From: Pelobates cultripes
Lineage: Eukaryota > Chordata > Amphibia > Anura > Pelobatidae
NCBI GenBank assembly: GCA_933207985.1
Contig: OW240918.1
Span: forward strand, 19,847,673-19,911,672
Direction of reading: 5' to 3'
Length of the DNA: 64,000 bases
Under the pieces are notes generated by a model that saw only the letters and a program-made list of their open reading frames with translations, ran no database searches and had not been told where the DNA came from. Below, piece by piece: positions 22,589-34,702 of this stretch (positions are counted from its first letter, which is position 1; each line of letters opens with the position of its first letter). The position numbers and the translations under genes were made by a program.

Positions 22589-25324
22589 GCAACTACTGTC
22601 AGTGCAGCCTCTAACCAAGGAACAAAGACAGCAACTACTGTCAGTGCAGCCGCTAACCAAGGAACAAAGACAGCAACTACTGTCAGTGCAGCCTCTAACC
22701 AAAGAACAAAGACAGCAACTACTGTCAGTGCAGCCGCTAACCAAGGAACAAAGACAGCAACTACTGTCAGTGCAGCCTCTAACCAAGGAACAAAGACAGC
22801 AACTACTGTCAGTGCAGCCGCTAACCAAGGAACAAAGACAGCAACTACTGTCAGAGCAACCTCTAACCAAGGAACAAAGACAGCAACTACTGTCAGAGCA
22901 ACCTCTAACCAAGGAACAAAGACAGCAACTACTGTCAGAGCAACCTCTAACCAAGGAACAAAGACAGCAACTACTGTCAGTGCAACCTCTAGCCAAGGAA
23001 CAAAGACAGCAACTACTGTCAGTGCAACCGCTAACCAAGGAACAAAGACAGCAACTACTGTCAGTGCAACCGCTAACCAAGGAACAAAGACAGCAACTAC
23101 TGTCAGTGCAACCTCTAGCCAAGGAACAAAGACAGCAACTACTGTCAGTGCAACCGCTAACCAAGGAACAAAGACAGCAACTACTGTCAGTGCAACCGCT
23201 AACCAAGGAACAAAGACAGCAACTACTGTCAGTGCAACCTCTTACCAAGGAACAAAGACAGCAACTACTGTCAGTGCAGCCTCTAACCAAGGAACAAAGA
23301 CAGTAACTACTGTCAGTGCAGCCTCAAACCAAGGAACAAAGACAGCAACTACTGTCAGTGCAACCTCTTACCAAGGAACAAAGACAGCAACTACTCTCAG
23401 TGCAGCCGCTAACCAAGGAACAAAGACAGCAACTACTGTCAGGAGCAACCTCTAACCAAGGAACAAAGACAGCACCTACTCTCAGTGCAGCCGCTAACCA
23501 AGGAACAAAGACAGCAACTACTGTCAGTGCAGCCTCTAACCAAGGAACAAAGACAGCAACTACTCTCAGTGCAGCCTCTAACCAAAGAACAAAGACAGCA
23601 ACTACTGTCAGAGCAACCTCTAACCAAGGAACAAAGACAGCAACTACTGTCAGTGCAGCCTCTAACCAAGGAACAAAGACAGCAACTACTCTCAGTGCAG
23701 CCGCTAACCAAGGAACAAAGACAGCACCTACTGTCAGTGCAACCGCTAACCAAGGAACAAAGACAGCAACTACTGTCAGTGCAGCCGCTAACCAAGGAAC
23801 AAAGACAGCAACTACTGTCAGTGCAACCGCTAACCAAGGAACAAAGACAGCAACTACTGTCAGTGCAGCCTCTAACCAAGGAACAAAGACAGCACCTACT
23901 GTCAGTGCAACCGCTAACCAAGGAACAAAGACAGCAACTACTCTCAGTGCAGCCTCTTACCAAGGAAGAAAGACAGCAACTACTGTCAGTGCAGCCACTA
24001 ACCAAGGAACAAAGACAGCAACTACTGTCAGTGCAACCTCTTACCAAGGAACAAAGACAGCAACTACTGTCAGTACAGCCTCTAACCAAGGAACAAAGAC
24101 AGCAACTACTCTCAGTGCAGCCGCTAACCAAGGAACAAAGACAGCAACTACTGTCAGTACAGCCTCTAACCAAGAAACAAAGACAGCAACTACTGTCAGT
24201 GCAACCTCTTACCAAGGAACAAAGACAGCAACTACTGTCAGTACAGCCTCTAACCAAGGAACAAAGACAGCAACTACTGTCAGTGCAGCCTCTAACCAAG
24301 AAACAAAGACAGCAACTACTGTCAGTGTAGCCGCTAACCAAGGAACAAAGACAGCACCTACTGTCAGTGCAACCGCTAACCAAGGAACAAAGACAGCAAC
24401 TACTGTCAGTGCAGCCTCTAGCCAAGGAACAAAGACAGCAACTACTATCAGTACAGCCTCTAGCCAAGGAACAAAGACAGCAACTACTGTCAGTGTAGCC
24501 GCTAACCAAGGAACAAAAACAGCAACTACTGTCAGTGCAGCCTCTAGCCAAGGAACAAAGACAGCAACTACTGTCAGTGCAACCGCTAACCAAGGAACAA
24601 AAACAGCAGCTACTGTCAGTGCAGCCTCAAACCAAGGAACAAAGACAGCAACTACTGTCAGAGCAACCTCTAACCAAGGAACAAAGACAGCAACTACTCT
24701 CAGTGCAACCACTAACCAAGGAACAAAGACAGTAACTACTGTCAGTGCAGCCTCAAACCAAGGAACAAAGACAGCAACTACTGTCAGTACAGCCTCTAGC
24801 CAAGGAACAAAGACAGCAACTACTGTCAGTGCGGCCTCTAACCAAGGAATAAGGACAGCAACTACTGTCAGTGCAGCCGCTAACCAAGGAATAAGGACAG
24901 CAACTACTGTCAGTGCAACCGCTAACCAAGGAACAAAAACAGCAACTACTGTCAGTGCAGCCTCAAACCAAGGAACAAAGACAGCAACTTCGAGCAACCT
25001 CTAACAGGAACAAGGCAGCAACTACTGTAAGTGCAGCCCGCTAACCAAGGAACAAAGAACCCGTAGCTTCTGTCAGTGCAGCCGCTAACCAAGGAACAAA
25101 GACAGCAACTACTGTCAGTGCAGCCTCTAACCAAGGAACAAAGACAGCAACTACTGTCAGTGCAACCACTAACCAAGGAACAAAGACAGTAACTACTGTC
25201 AGTGCAGCCTCAAACCAAGGAACAAAGACAGCAACTACTGTCAGTACAGCCTCTAGCCAAGGAACAAAAACAGCAACTACTGTCAGTACAGCCTCTAGCC
25301 AAGGAACAAAGACAGCAACTACTG
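22589..25324. repeat. 42-bp minisatellite array, about 65 units
   Basis: The unit is GCAACTACTGTCAGTGCAGC followed by CTCTAACCAAGGAACAAAGACA (42 bases, 14 codons). Variants differ at a few sites: CCTCT or CCGCT, AACC or AGCC or TACC, AGTGCA or AGAGCA, CTGTC or CTCTC. Variants occur in ordered blocks: an alternating two-unit pattern at the start, then a repeated three-unit block near 22981-23220. Because 42 is divisible by three and the unit lacks stops, open frames of 200-560 codons appear on both strands. An extra base near 23443 and irregular units at 24988-25060 break the frames. I see no start context, signal peptide or splice sites, and regard it as non-coding. Confidence 0.95.
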
Positions 25325-25424
25325 NNNNNNNNNNNNNNNNNNNNNNNNNNNNNNNNNNNNNNNNNNNNNNNNNNNNNNNNNNNNNNNNNNNNNNNNNNNN
25401 NNNNNNNNNNNNNNNNNNNNNNNN
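25325..25424. other. Assembly gap of 100 N
   Basis: Exactly 100 unresolved bases, a conventional placeholder, separate the 42-bp array from a GT-rich array. The true distance and even the adjacency of the two sides are unknown. Confidence 1.
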
Positions 25425-26106
25425 TGCTGTGTATGTCTATGGGTGCTGTGTATGTCTGTGGGTGCTGTATGTGTGTAGGTGCTGTGTATGTCTGTGGGTG
25501 CTGTATGTGTGTTGGTGCTGTGTATGTGTGTGGGTCCTGTATGTGTGTGGGTGCTGTATGTGTGTAGGTGCTGTGTATGTCTGTGGGTGCTGTATGTGTT
25601 TTGGTGCTGTGTATGTGTTTGGGTGCTGTATGTGTGTGGGTGCTGTATGTGTGTAGGTGCTGTGTATGTCTGTGGGTGCTGTATGTGTGTGGGTGCTGTA
25701 TGTGTGTTGGTGCTGTGTATGTGTGCGGGTGCTGTAGGTGTTGGTGCTGTGTATGTGTTTGGGTGCTGTATGTCTGTGGGTGCTGTATGTGTGTGGGTGC
25801 TGTATGTGTGTGGGTGCTGTATGTGTGTAGGTGCTGTGTATGTCTGTGGGTGCTGTATGTGTGTTGGTGCTGTGTATGTGTGTGGGTGCTGTATGTGTGC
25901 TGGTGCTGTGTATGTGTGTAGGTGCTGTGTATGTCTGTGGGTGCTGTATGACTGTGGGTGCTGTATGTGTGTGGGTGCTGTGTATGTCTGTGGGTGCTGT
26001 ATGTGTGTGGGTGCTGTGTATGTGTGTGGGTGCTGTATGTTTGTAGGTGCTGTGTATGTATGTGGGTGCTGTATGTGTGTGGGTGCTGTATGTGTGTAGG
26101 TGCTGT
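25425..26106. repeat. GT-rich minisatellite, second array
   Basis: It has the same unit family as 19260-20265 (GTGCTGTATGTGTGTGG and GTGCTGTGTATGTCTGTGG). It begins directly at the assembly gap, so its left boundary and true length are unknown. On its right it runs into a MITE that lacks its 5' end. Confidence 0.9.
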
Positions 26107-26577
26107 GTATGTCTGTGTAATTGAAGTGGTTTGGGTGCACTGTCCCTGTTCCCCTTAGTGCAGCAATGTAAAACACTGTAGTTTTAGAGAAACTGCAATA
26201 TTTACATTGCAATACTAAGACTGCCTCTATTGACTTTCTAGTAGACAGCCACTATAGGCACTTTCTGGAGTTTCACAGAGTTTAACTCATTGAAATGACA
26301 CTGGAAATCCCATAGGAAGGAATTGAGGCAATGCTTTACTATGGGGAATGCCTAATGTGTGCATGGCGTATACCGAGCATGTGCATTAGGTCCCTTCCCA
26401 CCTGCTACTTTGGAGGAGGTGGAGTGCAACCCAGTGCCAAGGGAAAGTGGTGCTAAAATCGGGTAAGTGAATAAAGGGTTATTTAACCCTTTATAATTCT
26501 GAGGGTGGGGCCATGGGGACAAAGGAACACATTAGTGTTAGAATCTTTCTATTCCTAATACTTAAGTGTTCCTTTAA
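26107..26577. mobile_element. TTAA-type MITE lacking its 5' terminus
   Basis: AATTGAAGTGGTTTGGGTGCACTGTCCC starts inside the family seen at 31579. The order of phrases (CTAGTAGACAGCCACTA, CCCATAGGAAGG, GGTAAGTGA, AAGGGTT) is the same. It ends CTTAAGTGTTCCTTTAA with TTAA at 26574-26577. The 5' terminus is replaced by the GT-rich array. Confidence 0.6.
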
Positions 26578-26587
26578 GTACTAATTG

Positions 26588-27810
26588 AATACCGTATATA
26601 CTCAAGTATAAGACAAGTTTTTTGGCACATTTTTTGTACTGAAAAAGCCCCACTCATCTTATACTCGAGACAATGTCTGTATTATTGCAACTTACATTGC
26701 CATAATACAGACCAGGACCACCGGGCTCATCACAAGCCCGGTGGTCCTGTTGTGGGCTGGGAAGGAGCTGTTACTTACCTTTACAGCAGCTCCGTTCTTC
26801 TCCCTTCTCCTTCGCGCCGTTCAGCTCCACTGTAAGTCTCGCGGTCTGTGAATTACCGTGGCAACGCTCCGCGCGGCACGCAGACCGCAAGACTTACAGT
26901 GGAGCTGAATGACACGGAGGAGAAGGGAGCTGAACGGAGCTGCTGTAAAGGTAAGTAACAGCTTGCTCCCAGCCCTACTCCTGCCCATCCACTGGACCAC
27001 CAGGGAATAATATAGCCTCCCTCCTTGCCCAGGCAACAAGCAGGGAGGAGGGACAACAAAAATAAAAAAAATTAATAAATTTTAATATTATAATAAAATA
27101 AAAATTTAATAATATTAAAATAAAAATGACATTTAATATTAAAATAATAATAATAAAAAATAAATAATAAAAGTGCCCACCCCCCACCAAGGTTACACAC
27201 TCTGCATCACATACACAAACACACTCTGCATTCATACACACACACACTGCATTCATACACACACACACACTGCATTATATACACACACTGCATTCATACA
27301 CACACACACACACTGCATTATATACACACACTGCATTCATACACACACACACACACACACTGCATTTATACACACACACATTGCATTATATACACACACA
27401 CTGCATTCATACACACACACACACACACACACACACTCTCTGCATTATACACACACACACACACTGCACTATACACACACACTGCATTCATTATATACAC
27501 ACACACTGCATTCATACACACACACACACACACACACTATCTGCATTATACACACACACACACACTGCACTCATTATATACACACACACTGCATTCATTA
27601 TATACACACACTACACAAACAAACACACACTCTGCATTAATTATATACACACACTGTAAAAAAATTATTCAATTAGTATAATTTTTGGGGGATCTAATTT
27701 TATTTAGAAATTTACCAGTAGCTGAGGCATTTCCCACCATAGTCTTATACTTAAGTACGTTTTCCCAGTTTTTTATGGTAAAATTAGGGGCCTCGACTTA
27801 TATTCGGGTC
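26588..27810. mobile_element. DNA element with GC hairpin and CA-rich minisatellite
   Basis: The left end reads TACCGTATATACTCAAGTATAAG and the right end GGCCTCGACTTATATTCGGGTC, an imperfect inverted pair. The interior holds a hairpin (26821-26848 with 26881-26908, one mismatch over 28 bp) nested in a second arm pair (GAGCTGTTACTTACCTTTAC near 26765 and its complement near 26945). An A/T-only stretch (27058-27170) and a CA-rich minisatellite follow. No transposase. The superfamily is uncertain. Confidence 0.5.
27185..27658. repeat. CA-rich minisatellite
   Basis: Units of the type ACACACACACTGCATTATATACAC and ACTGCATTCATACACACAC alternate over about 470 bases. The open frames rich in His and Thr here are by-products. 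Confidence 0.9.
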
Positions 27811-28086
27811 AAACCTACAACTGTATTGCAGTAATTAGGTCAAAACAGCAAGTTTCAACAAATACTTCAGTTCTGTTATTTTCACAACTTGATTATTTTA
27901 TTCTTACTATTGTAATTTAGTTTTCAAGTCACCGTAGATCACTGTTTAGTAAACAGATCCCTTAGTTTATAAAGTAAATTCCTGTGCTTTTTGCTAATGT
28001 GGACATAATTACACCGCCATGAGTATGTTTGGTATAAATAAATAATCTTTCAACAGCGGTTTGCTTATGTGAAATTCTCTCCTCAG

Positions 28087-28185
28087 ATCACAACTCTATC
28101 AGGAAATGAGTTCCTTCTTCAGTCAGATGAAGACTTTGCTGTTTTGGACTGGTTTCGCACAATCAAAAACACGATTGACAGCTTG
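28087..28185 (+). CDS. ARHGAP15: ARHGAP15 internal exon, end of PH domain
   Basis: This 99-base exon follows a pyrimidine-rich acceptor (TTCTCTCCTCAG) and ends at TTG before the donor GTATGT. It is open in one phase for exactly 33 codons. It reads ITTLSGNEFLLQSDEDFAVL, then DWFRTIKNTIDSL: the last beta strand and C-terminal helix of a PH domain, with the conserved helix tryptophan. From memory of the family, the matching human ARHGAP15 segment has the same length and shares SGNEFLLQSD and the DWF..IKN helix. ARHGAP15 is a cytosolic Rac GTPase-activating protein whose PH domain helps recruit it to membranes. Paralogues ARHGAP9, 12 and 27 are possible but fit less well. The preceding PH exon was not found in the window. 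Confidence 0.85.
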
Positions 28186-29608
28186 GTATGTATCCGTTTA
28201 TAGCAAACACTAACTTTTTTCCTCCAGTATAATGCGCATGTTTAGATTCTGTGCAGTTAAATGACAGATTTGCAGACAAAGGTAAACAATTGAAGAAATC
28301 AATAATTAAATAATACATCTTGATTATTTGGATTTTTACAGTCATTTGTTATATTTTCTTTTTGAGAAAATTAAGTACTGTAGGTAACCCCCAAATTTTC
28401 ATTTGATTTTTATTTGGGCAATGGAACATTTAATCTATGACATGTCAAATTTAAGTCCACTGAAACTGATGGTCTAAAATTGTATCTAAACTGATCTGCA
28501 CATTAGAAGCTAAAATGTTTTGCTTCTGTTGGTTTCTATGTGGTGATAAGAGGAGGCTCCCATTTTCTCGAGGATGTGTATATTTTTTTACTTATTGGAT
28601 CAATTGAAAGCTCTCCTACGAATGCAAGCCAAGAACAAAATCTGGTTTATTTTTAACATGGAGTTCCACACATGACTCTCCGCAACATTCTGACTTATTT
28701 CAAAGGTTTGAATAATGACTACAATGCATGTTTTTGAGTACATTGTCCGCTTAAAGTGATCTTTGAAGCAGCACCATTATTATGAAATGCATGTTCTGGA
28801 TGTGCACTCAATTCAATTTGTTTTACTCTGGATACTGTGGATGGGAATTTTCAAGAATGAAGCTTTTACCAACCTGCTCCCAAACGGATGTCTTTAGAAT
28901 AGTAGTTGCAAAAAACAGATAAGTCGTACTTGGACTTTCTGACCCCAAAGCACCCCTTTCCCACCACCTTTTTCCTATTCTTTCCCACCTTAAATCTACC
29001 AAACTCTATCTGAAATAATGACTTGTGTTTGCATAAATAAAAATGTAAATAGCAAATCTTACTTTCATGATAATATATGCAAAGCTAAATTTCCTAAAAA
29101 CAATTATGTCATTCTACCAAAATTATTTTATGGTACAAAAGTCAGACTCTATATTTGACTTTATTTATTTTTTATTAGTAGATTAAAGGCACCTGTGGTA
29201 TTATAAGTATTTGTTTTAATGTACAATAATTAGTTTTTGATGCAAAGAATGTTTTGTAGGTAAATGGAGCAAGTTTAGTTTAGTAGACAAACTTTAATTT
29301 AGACACTTGCAGCAGATCCCAAATATCCTTAGATTTAAGTTTAGATTTATTTTCATATTCTTACTATTATTTTATCATTGGTAATGTATTTTGTATGTTA
29401 GGAAGATGTAGGCTATGTTGTGTAGGAAGGAATGGGGAAGTAGGCAAGGGCACTGAGTCCTATTACTATATATTTACATGTTTGTCCACTTGGCTATTTG
29501 ACCTTAAAAGAGTACTCCAACCCATTTTTTAAAATCTGTGAATAATGCCCTATTGGCATTTTTCTTTACACCCCCCCCCCCTCTAAAAGAACCCTTGCTA
29601 GGTGTTTT

Positions 29609-31140
29609 AAAAGAAGTTCACCTGGGGGCTGGGCGGCCATGCTTGCAGGCTGCAAGTCACAATGGCTTCTGAGGAATTCAGCAAATAATAGGCACAAACC
29701 CACTCAATTCAGCCTGAAACACCCTGGAAATACATGGAACAAGATCATGGAGTGTCCTGGTGCTAGAGCCCCTGATATCAGGTGGTTCTGGATCCTGGTG
29801 AGATGCTCTGGGGCTGGGGGCCTGAGGCCTACCCGGCAGGGGAGTGGAGCAGACAACCGCTGCCTCACTTTCCACCCCTGCTAAAGAGAACCACAAGGTG
29901 GCTGGAGCCCTCCCGGCCCTGTTCACCCCCCCCCCTTTGGACCAGTGGGGGTTATCCTGGTCCCCACCAGGCAAGCAAACACCCTTAAGTCGCTCCTGGG
30001 TGACTCAACGCCGACCGCCAACAATTACCATGCGGCCCAAACAAAATGGCCAAAAGTGATGCAACTGCCCCACTGGCCGCGGGAAGTGGGCCGCGCAGGC
30101 CGCGCCAAAGCAGACCTTACACACCACGCAGCCGAAATTATGAACACCCCAGGACAGCAAATGGGGTAAAGAGGGGAAGAAAGCAGCCTACAACTCACGC
30201 AGCAAGCTCAGTACATGCCCCAATTGAGAATACCTTACCTCAGCCCCTTACCACCAACACCGTAGACCATCACTGGGGGTAGGCCCGGAAAAGTTATCCG
30301 CTTATGACAGCTCAAATACACTGCCACCCGCACCTGGACAATGAGGTCTGTGCAGCACAACAACCGTACTCACCCCACGACCGGGTAATGCGACCACATC
30401 AACCCCCGGACACTATGCCCTGTAGAGGGCCGTTGGGACCCAGCGGACTTTGGGTGACCTGCGGAGTGTATCCCCATGTCCAAGAAGAGGATGCCTATTT
30501 CCAGCATTCACAACGCAAGAAACGATGGCTGTTCCAACTTCTCACAACGGAAGACACGAAAGGCATAAAAAACGCAGACAGCCTCACCAATGGACACTCT
30601 GACGGCATTCACCACTACACGGACATATGTGTTGGTAATGTCACACTCTAACTTGCAAAACATAGCGGTCTTTAACACCCTGACTTCCGCAGAAGATGAC
30701 CCAAAGTGCCGAGATCTGCCTGGTGGCACTTTTACTTTAATTTACTCTATGTTACCTTATTTGAATAAACACCCTAGCTAAGCTATTTGTTTTATAAAAA
30801 CGTGTGTACACATGTCTGATTTTCATATAATTTTACTAACTCCACACCCAGCTTCAGAACCTAAGCAACCCCCTAGTATAAGGGTCCAGATTATGCGATG
30901 GCCCCTCTTAACATAAGCAACAGGATTCACGAGTTTAAAATGTATAATGTCTAGAAAGTCCAACAAGTTAAACGTATAGTGTAAGCATGAGCAACGAGCA
31001 TAAACGCATAATGACTAGTATGTATAACGAGTTTCCATGTATAATGTTTAGCATTTGCAGCGAGTGTAAACGTATACTATTTAGTAAGTGCTATATAAAA
31101 TAGTTCTTGCAACACAAAAAAAAGGAAAAGAAGTTCACCT
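29609..31140 (+). mobile_element. Internally deleted LINE-like retroposed element with 15-bp target duplication
   Basis: AAAAGAAGTTCACCT occurs at 29609-29623 and 31126-31140 and bounds a 1.5-kb insertion. The insertion begins GGGGGCTGGGCGGCC (GC-rich, like a LINE 5' UTR). It ends with an A-rich tail (CAACACAAAAAAAAGG). Target duplication plus A-rich tail indicates target-primed reverse transcription. The 5' third is GC-rich with short, broken open frames (for example 30046-30282 and 30304-30651). The 3' third is AT-rich non-coding. No reverse transcriptase is visible, so it looks like a 5' region joined to a 3' UTR, mobilised in trans. Confidence 0.65.
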
Positions 31141-31578
31141 TATCTTGATCCAGTGCCAGACAAAGCTCCCAGCACTGCTCGTCATTGGAGTCACGTGGAG
31201 GTCTAGTTAAAGACTTCTCATAGAGAATCCTTTGATTAGACCATTTAACCAGCTCAGATCATATGGAAGCACTCTTAGCCAACTAGGGGAGGACAACAAA
31301 GTGAGGTAGAGAGATAAAGAAAAATAGTTTGGGGCAGAGAAAACAAAATATATTGGATGGGAGGTGAGAGGGTTACAATTTCAGAGTGAGTGGGAAGATT
31401 TTTCCATCTGTCAGCAGTGTGGTGTGCAGTGTGCACTGATGACAGATGTAAAATATGAAAAAAACTGACATTAGGCAGCCTAGAATAAAGTTCTCGGCTG
31501 CCATCTCACTTGTGCTGAGGGTGTAACTAGCCCCCAGCACACAATACGATATAATATATTCATGTAAGTTTGTAGTGT

Positions 31579-32105
31579 TTAAAGGGACACTGCAGGCACC
31601 CAGACCACTTCTGCCCATTGGAGTGGTCTGGGTGCCAACTCCCACTACTCTTAACCCTGCAAGTATAATTATTGCAGTTTATCTATAAACTGCAATAATT
31701 ACCTTGCATGGTTAACTCCACCTCTAGTGGCTGTCTACTAGACAACCACTAGAGGGCACTTCCTGGATCATAGCACAGGAAACCTGTGCTAGAGCATTGC
31801 TGGACGTCCTCACGCTATGTGAGTACCTCCAGCGTCACTCATTTCCCCATAGGAAAGCATTGAAAAGCATTTTCAATGCTTTCCTATGGGGAGCTCTAAT
31901 ACGCACCGCGCATGGGCATTAGGTCTCCACGGGGAGGAGCGGCGCGGAGGAAGAAGCAGCGATGTGGGACATTATCGCTGCCTCAGGTAAGTGACTGAAG
32001 GGGTTTTCATCCCTTCAGCAACCGGGGATTGGGGGGTGGGAGGGAGAGGGGACATGCAGTGCCAGGAAAACGGATTGTTTTCCTGGCACTAGAGTTTCCC
32101 TTTAA
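31579..32105. mobile_element. TTAA-type MITE, complete copy
   Basis: It starts TTAAAGGGACACTGCAGGC and ends CACTAGAGTTTCCCTTTAA, with TTAA at both edges (31579-31582 and 32102-32105). Internal hairpins include GCACCCAGACCACTTC/GGAGTGGTCTGGGTGCC and GAAAGCATTGAAAAGCATTT with its complement. The TTAAAGGGA terminus fits T2/Kolobok-type MITEs known from Xenopus. piggyBac is the alternative. It is the best reference copy in the window for the fragments at 2931, 3394 and 26107. Confidence 0.8.
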
Positions 32106-32811
32106 GATTCTCTAGTCTACAGTACTAATCCAAGCACTCAATGTAATAAGTGAATTAATTTTAATATTAACTTGCCAAATACCTTTTTTGGTGCTTTGGT
32201 TACTTGCCCTTGCCAACAAATATGCGGTTGTGTTAGAATATCTTAATTTTGGCAATACAATTTTAAAAGTCCTTATATTACCCTAATATCATGCTTTACA
32301 TTCATAAACAGCAATTGTTTTGTGAGACTTTAAAATAGAAACACGTGTATAATAATGTAAATTTATTACCAATTGTTCCAATTGTCTCAATTACAACATG
32401 TTTAATCTTGCATCTTAGTATTCCGAAAATAACTGTTTTAGCATTTTCCATTGTTTCACACTAGTCACATGGAAAATAAATAGCAAGTCCCTTACCACTG
32501 CAGCAAGAATGAGAAATAAACACATGGTAAATGTAGTAATTTATTTGAAAATACTCTATGACTTCTTTTCATGTGCTTTTTCCTGCACGAAAATGTAATC
32601 TTGGTTTTTATCGCAATTAGGGAATTCTGTGTTGAAATCCACTTCTCTTTTTTAATGCTTATGATGTACTGTAATAAAATTTAGCAGTTACGAAACTAGA
32701 CTATATAACTGGCCTTTGCTAGACTCGCCAAAAGCCTAACTAGGCTAAAGCTTAGCTGTGCTCAAGACACTCCAACATAAAAAACTGTAACCCTACAAAT
32801 TCCTTTAACTC

Positions 32812-33602
32812 TACATTGATCAGCCACAATATTAAGCCAACATCTTAAACACTTTGTTATGGTCCTCAAACCGGTCCTGAACAATTTTCGCAGTGTGGCA
32901 GGCTGCATTATCCTTCTGAAAGAGGACACTGCCTTTAGAGAACACCATTGCAATAAAAGTGTACGTGGTCTGTATCAACCTCTAGGTAGTTGACGCATCT
33001 CAAAGTAACATCCACAAGGTTTCCCAGCAGAACATTGCCGATAGCATAATACTGTCTCCTCCGGCCTGCCTTCTTCCCATTGTGCATCCTGCTGCCATCT
33101 CTTCCACAGGTAAATTATGCTATCCACCTGATACAAAAGAAAACATGCGTTATTAGACTAAGAAATCTTCTTTCATTGCTCCATGGTCTAGTTCTGATGC
33201 TCATATCCCCATGAAAGGTGCGTTTGGTGGTGGACAGGGGTCATCATGGGCTCTCTGACTGGACTGCGGCTATGCAGCCCCCATACACAGCAAACTGTGA
33301 TGCACATGTTTTCAGCAATTTGATCTACAGTAGCTCTTCTGTGTGATCGACTCAGGTGGGCTAGCATGTGCTCCCCACATGCATCAATGAGCCTTGGATG
33401 CCCATGACCCTGACACCAGTTTACCAGTTATCCTTCCTTGCCCCACTTTTGGTAGGTACTAACCACTGCATACTGGGAACACACCACACAAGACTTGCCA
33501 TTTTTAAAGATGCTGCGACCCAGTTGACTAGCCATCGCTATTTGGCTATTTGGTTATTCACTTCACCTGTCAGTGGTTTTAATGTAGTGGCTGATCAATG
33601 TA
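32812..33602 (-). pseudogene. Tc1/mariner transposon remnant, internally deleted transposase
   Basis: TIRs TACATTGATCAGCCACAATA (from 32812) and its complement ending CTGATCAATGTA (33602) bound 791 bp, with the TA target at each end. On the minus strand, transposase pieces are readable, including FQKDNAACHTAKIVQDRFED near 32880-32945. That piece holds the second catalytic aspartate of the DDE triad in its DNA.CHTA context. Complete relatives are about twice this length. The first catalytic block and the segment after DRFED are missing or scrambled by stops and deletions, so it is inactive. Confidence 0.75.
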
Positions 33603-33879
33603 TGTGTCATACAGTTGACCGTCCTTGTGGAGTAATTTTTTGCCCACATGGCTGCTGTCCTCTGCTTGTTAATGATGTATAATAAAACTGCTTCATTAAA
33701 TCCATCATGAAATAGAAGACAGAGAGAGACAACAGACATGGAGAGATATTCTTACTATGTCAGAGTTATTCACTGATGTGATGATTCAAAGTAAATTCAA
33801 AGTGAATTTCAAATTTAAGGTCAAAGTAGCCAAATTGGAAGCATACATGAAAATGTTTCCATTTTAGGTATTTTAGCCT

Positions 33880-34140
33880 TTAAAGTGGATCTATCACTGT
33901 TTGGGGACTTTCGAGCGCACAGCATGAAGGTCTATGGAGGATCCCATGAGTCCAAGGGATCTTCTGTAGAACAAGCTTAATTTCCCTGCTTCCAGCACTG
34001 TTGATGGCTGGGGGAAATGACAAGCATCACGGCGGTGTTTCCGCCCAATGTCAAGCTTTGGCTGGCAGAGAAAATACTGAGACAAAGTAGTCTCTATTTT
34101 AACACTGAAATTCCAAAAATATAAATCTGAGCATTTTATA
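33880..34140. repeat. Old TTAA-type repeat fragment, relative of 16269
   Basis: CTTTAAAGTGGATCTATCAC and TTGGGGACTTTCGAGCGCACAG resemble the start of the repeat at 16269. The 3' edge is uncertain. Confidence 0.35.
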
Positions 34141-34702
34141 AAGTTTCTATCTGTGCTGCTTTATTTCAAAATCCACTTTGAATTTCCTTTGGATTCTCAA
34201 TATAGTGAAAAATAGTGTGCGTCTACTTGTCTGTCACCTTCTTCTAATGCAAGCTGCTTGGCTCACCCAGTGCAGTCAGGGGTTGAACTGTGTATGTAAG
34301 TATACTGAAAAGGAAGTACATTTTGTAGAAACAGTGTAGCATAGTGAAAAAAAACATTTATGGTGCATAGTTTAAAAAAAAATTAAAAAAATAATTATTT
34401 TAATAATTTTAATATGCTAAAATGCAGCACATCAATTAAACATTCTTGCAAAAAATAGTATATTTTTGAATGCATATAATTAATTATTGCACAAAATCTA
34501 CATTTACCAATATTTGTGCAAACATTTCCTAAGCACTAAAATTATACCCTTCTTAATCTGAACAACTGGCCTCATTAAGGACAAATTTACTATCTAAAGG
34601 TTCTTATAGTGATAGGGGGTTGAATTGTTGTATTGTGATTTAGGAATTTGTTTTAAAAATCTCATACTTTAGGGCTATACTAGTTCAAGTGCTGATCCTA
34701 AG

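Noticed and set aside
22505..24997. Minus-strand Cys-rich open frames (261 and 384 codons) resembling keratin-associated proteins, and a 262-codon hydrophobic frame
   Set aside because: These are shadows of the same minisatellite on the opposite strand.
22526..25004. Plus-strand open frames of 309 and 562 codons rich in Thr, Ser and Ala, resembling a mucin-like repeat protein
   Set aside because: They follow directly from a stop-free 42-bp repeat. They are open in other frames too, have no signal peptide, start context or splice sites, and are shifted by indels.
22589..25324. CRISPR-like array (regular repeats)
   Set aside because: Units are contiguous without unique spacers, and the genome is vertebrate.
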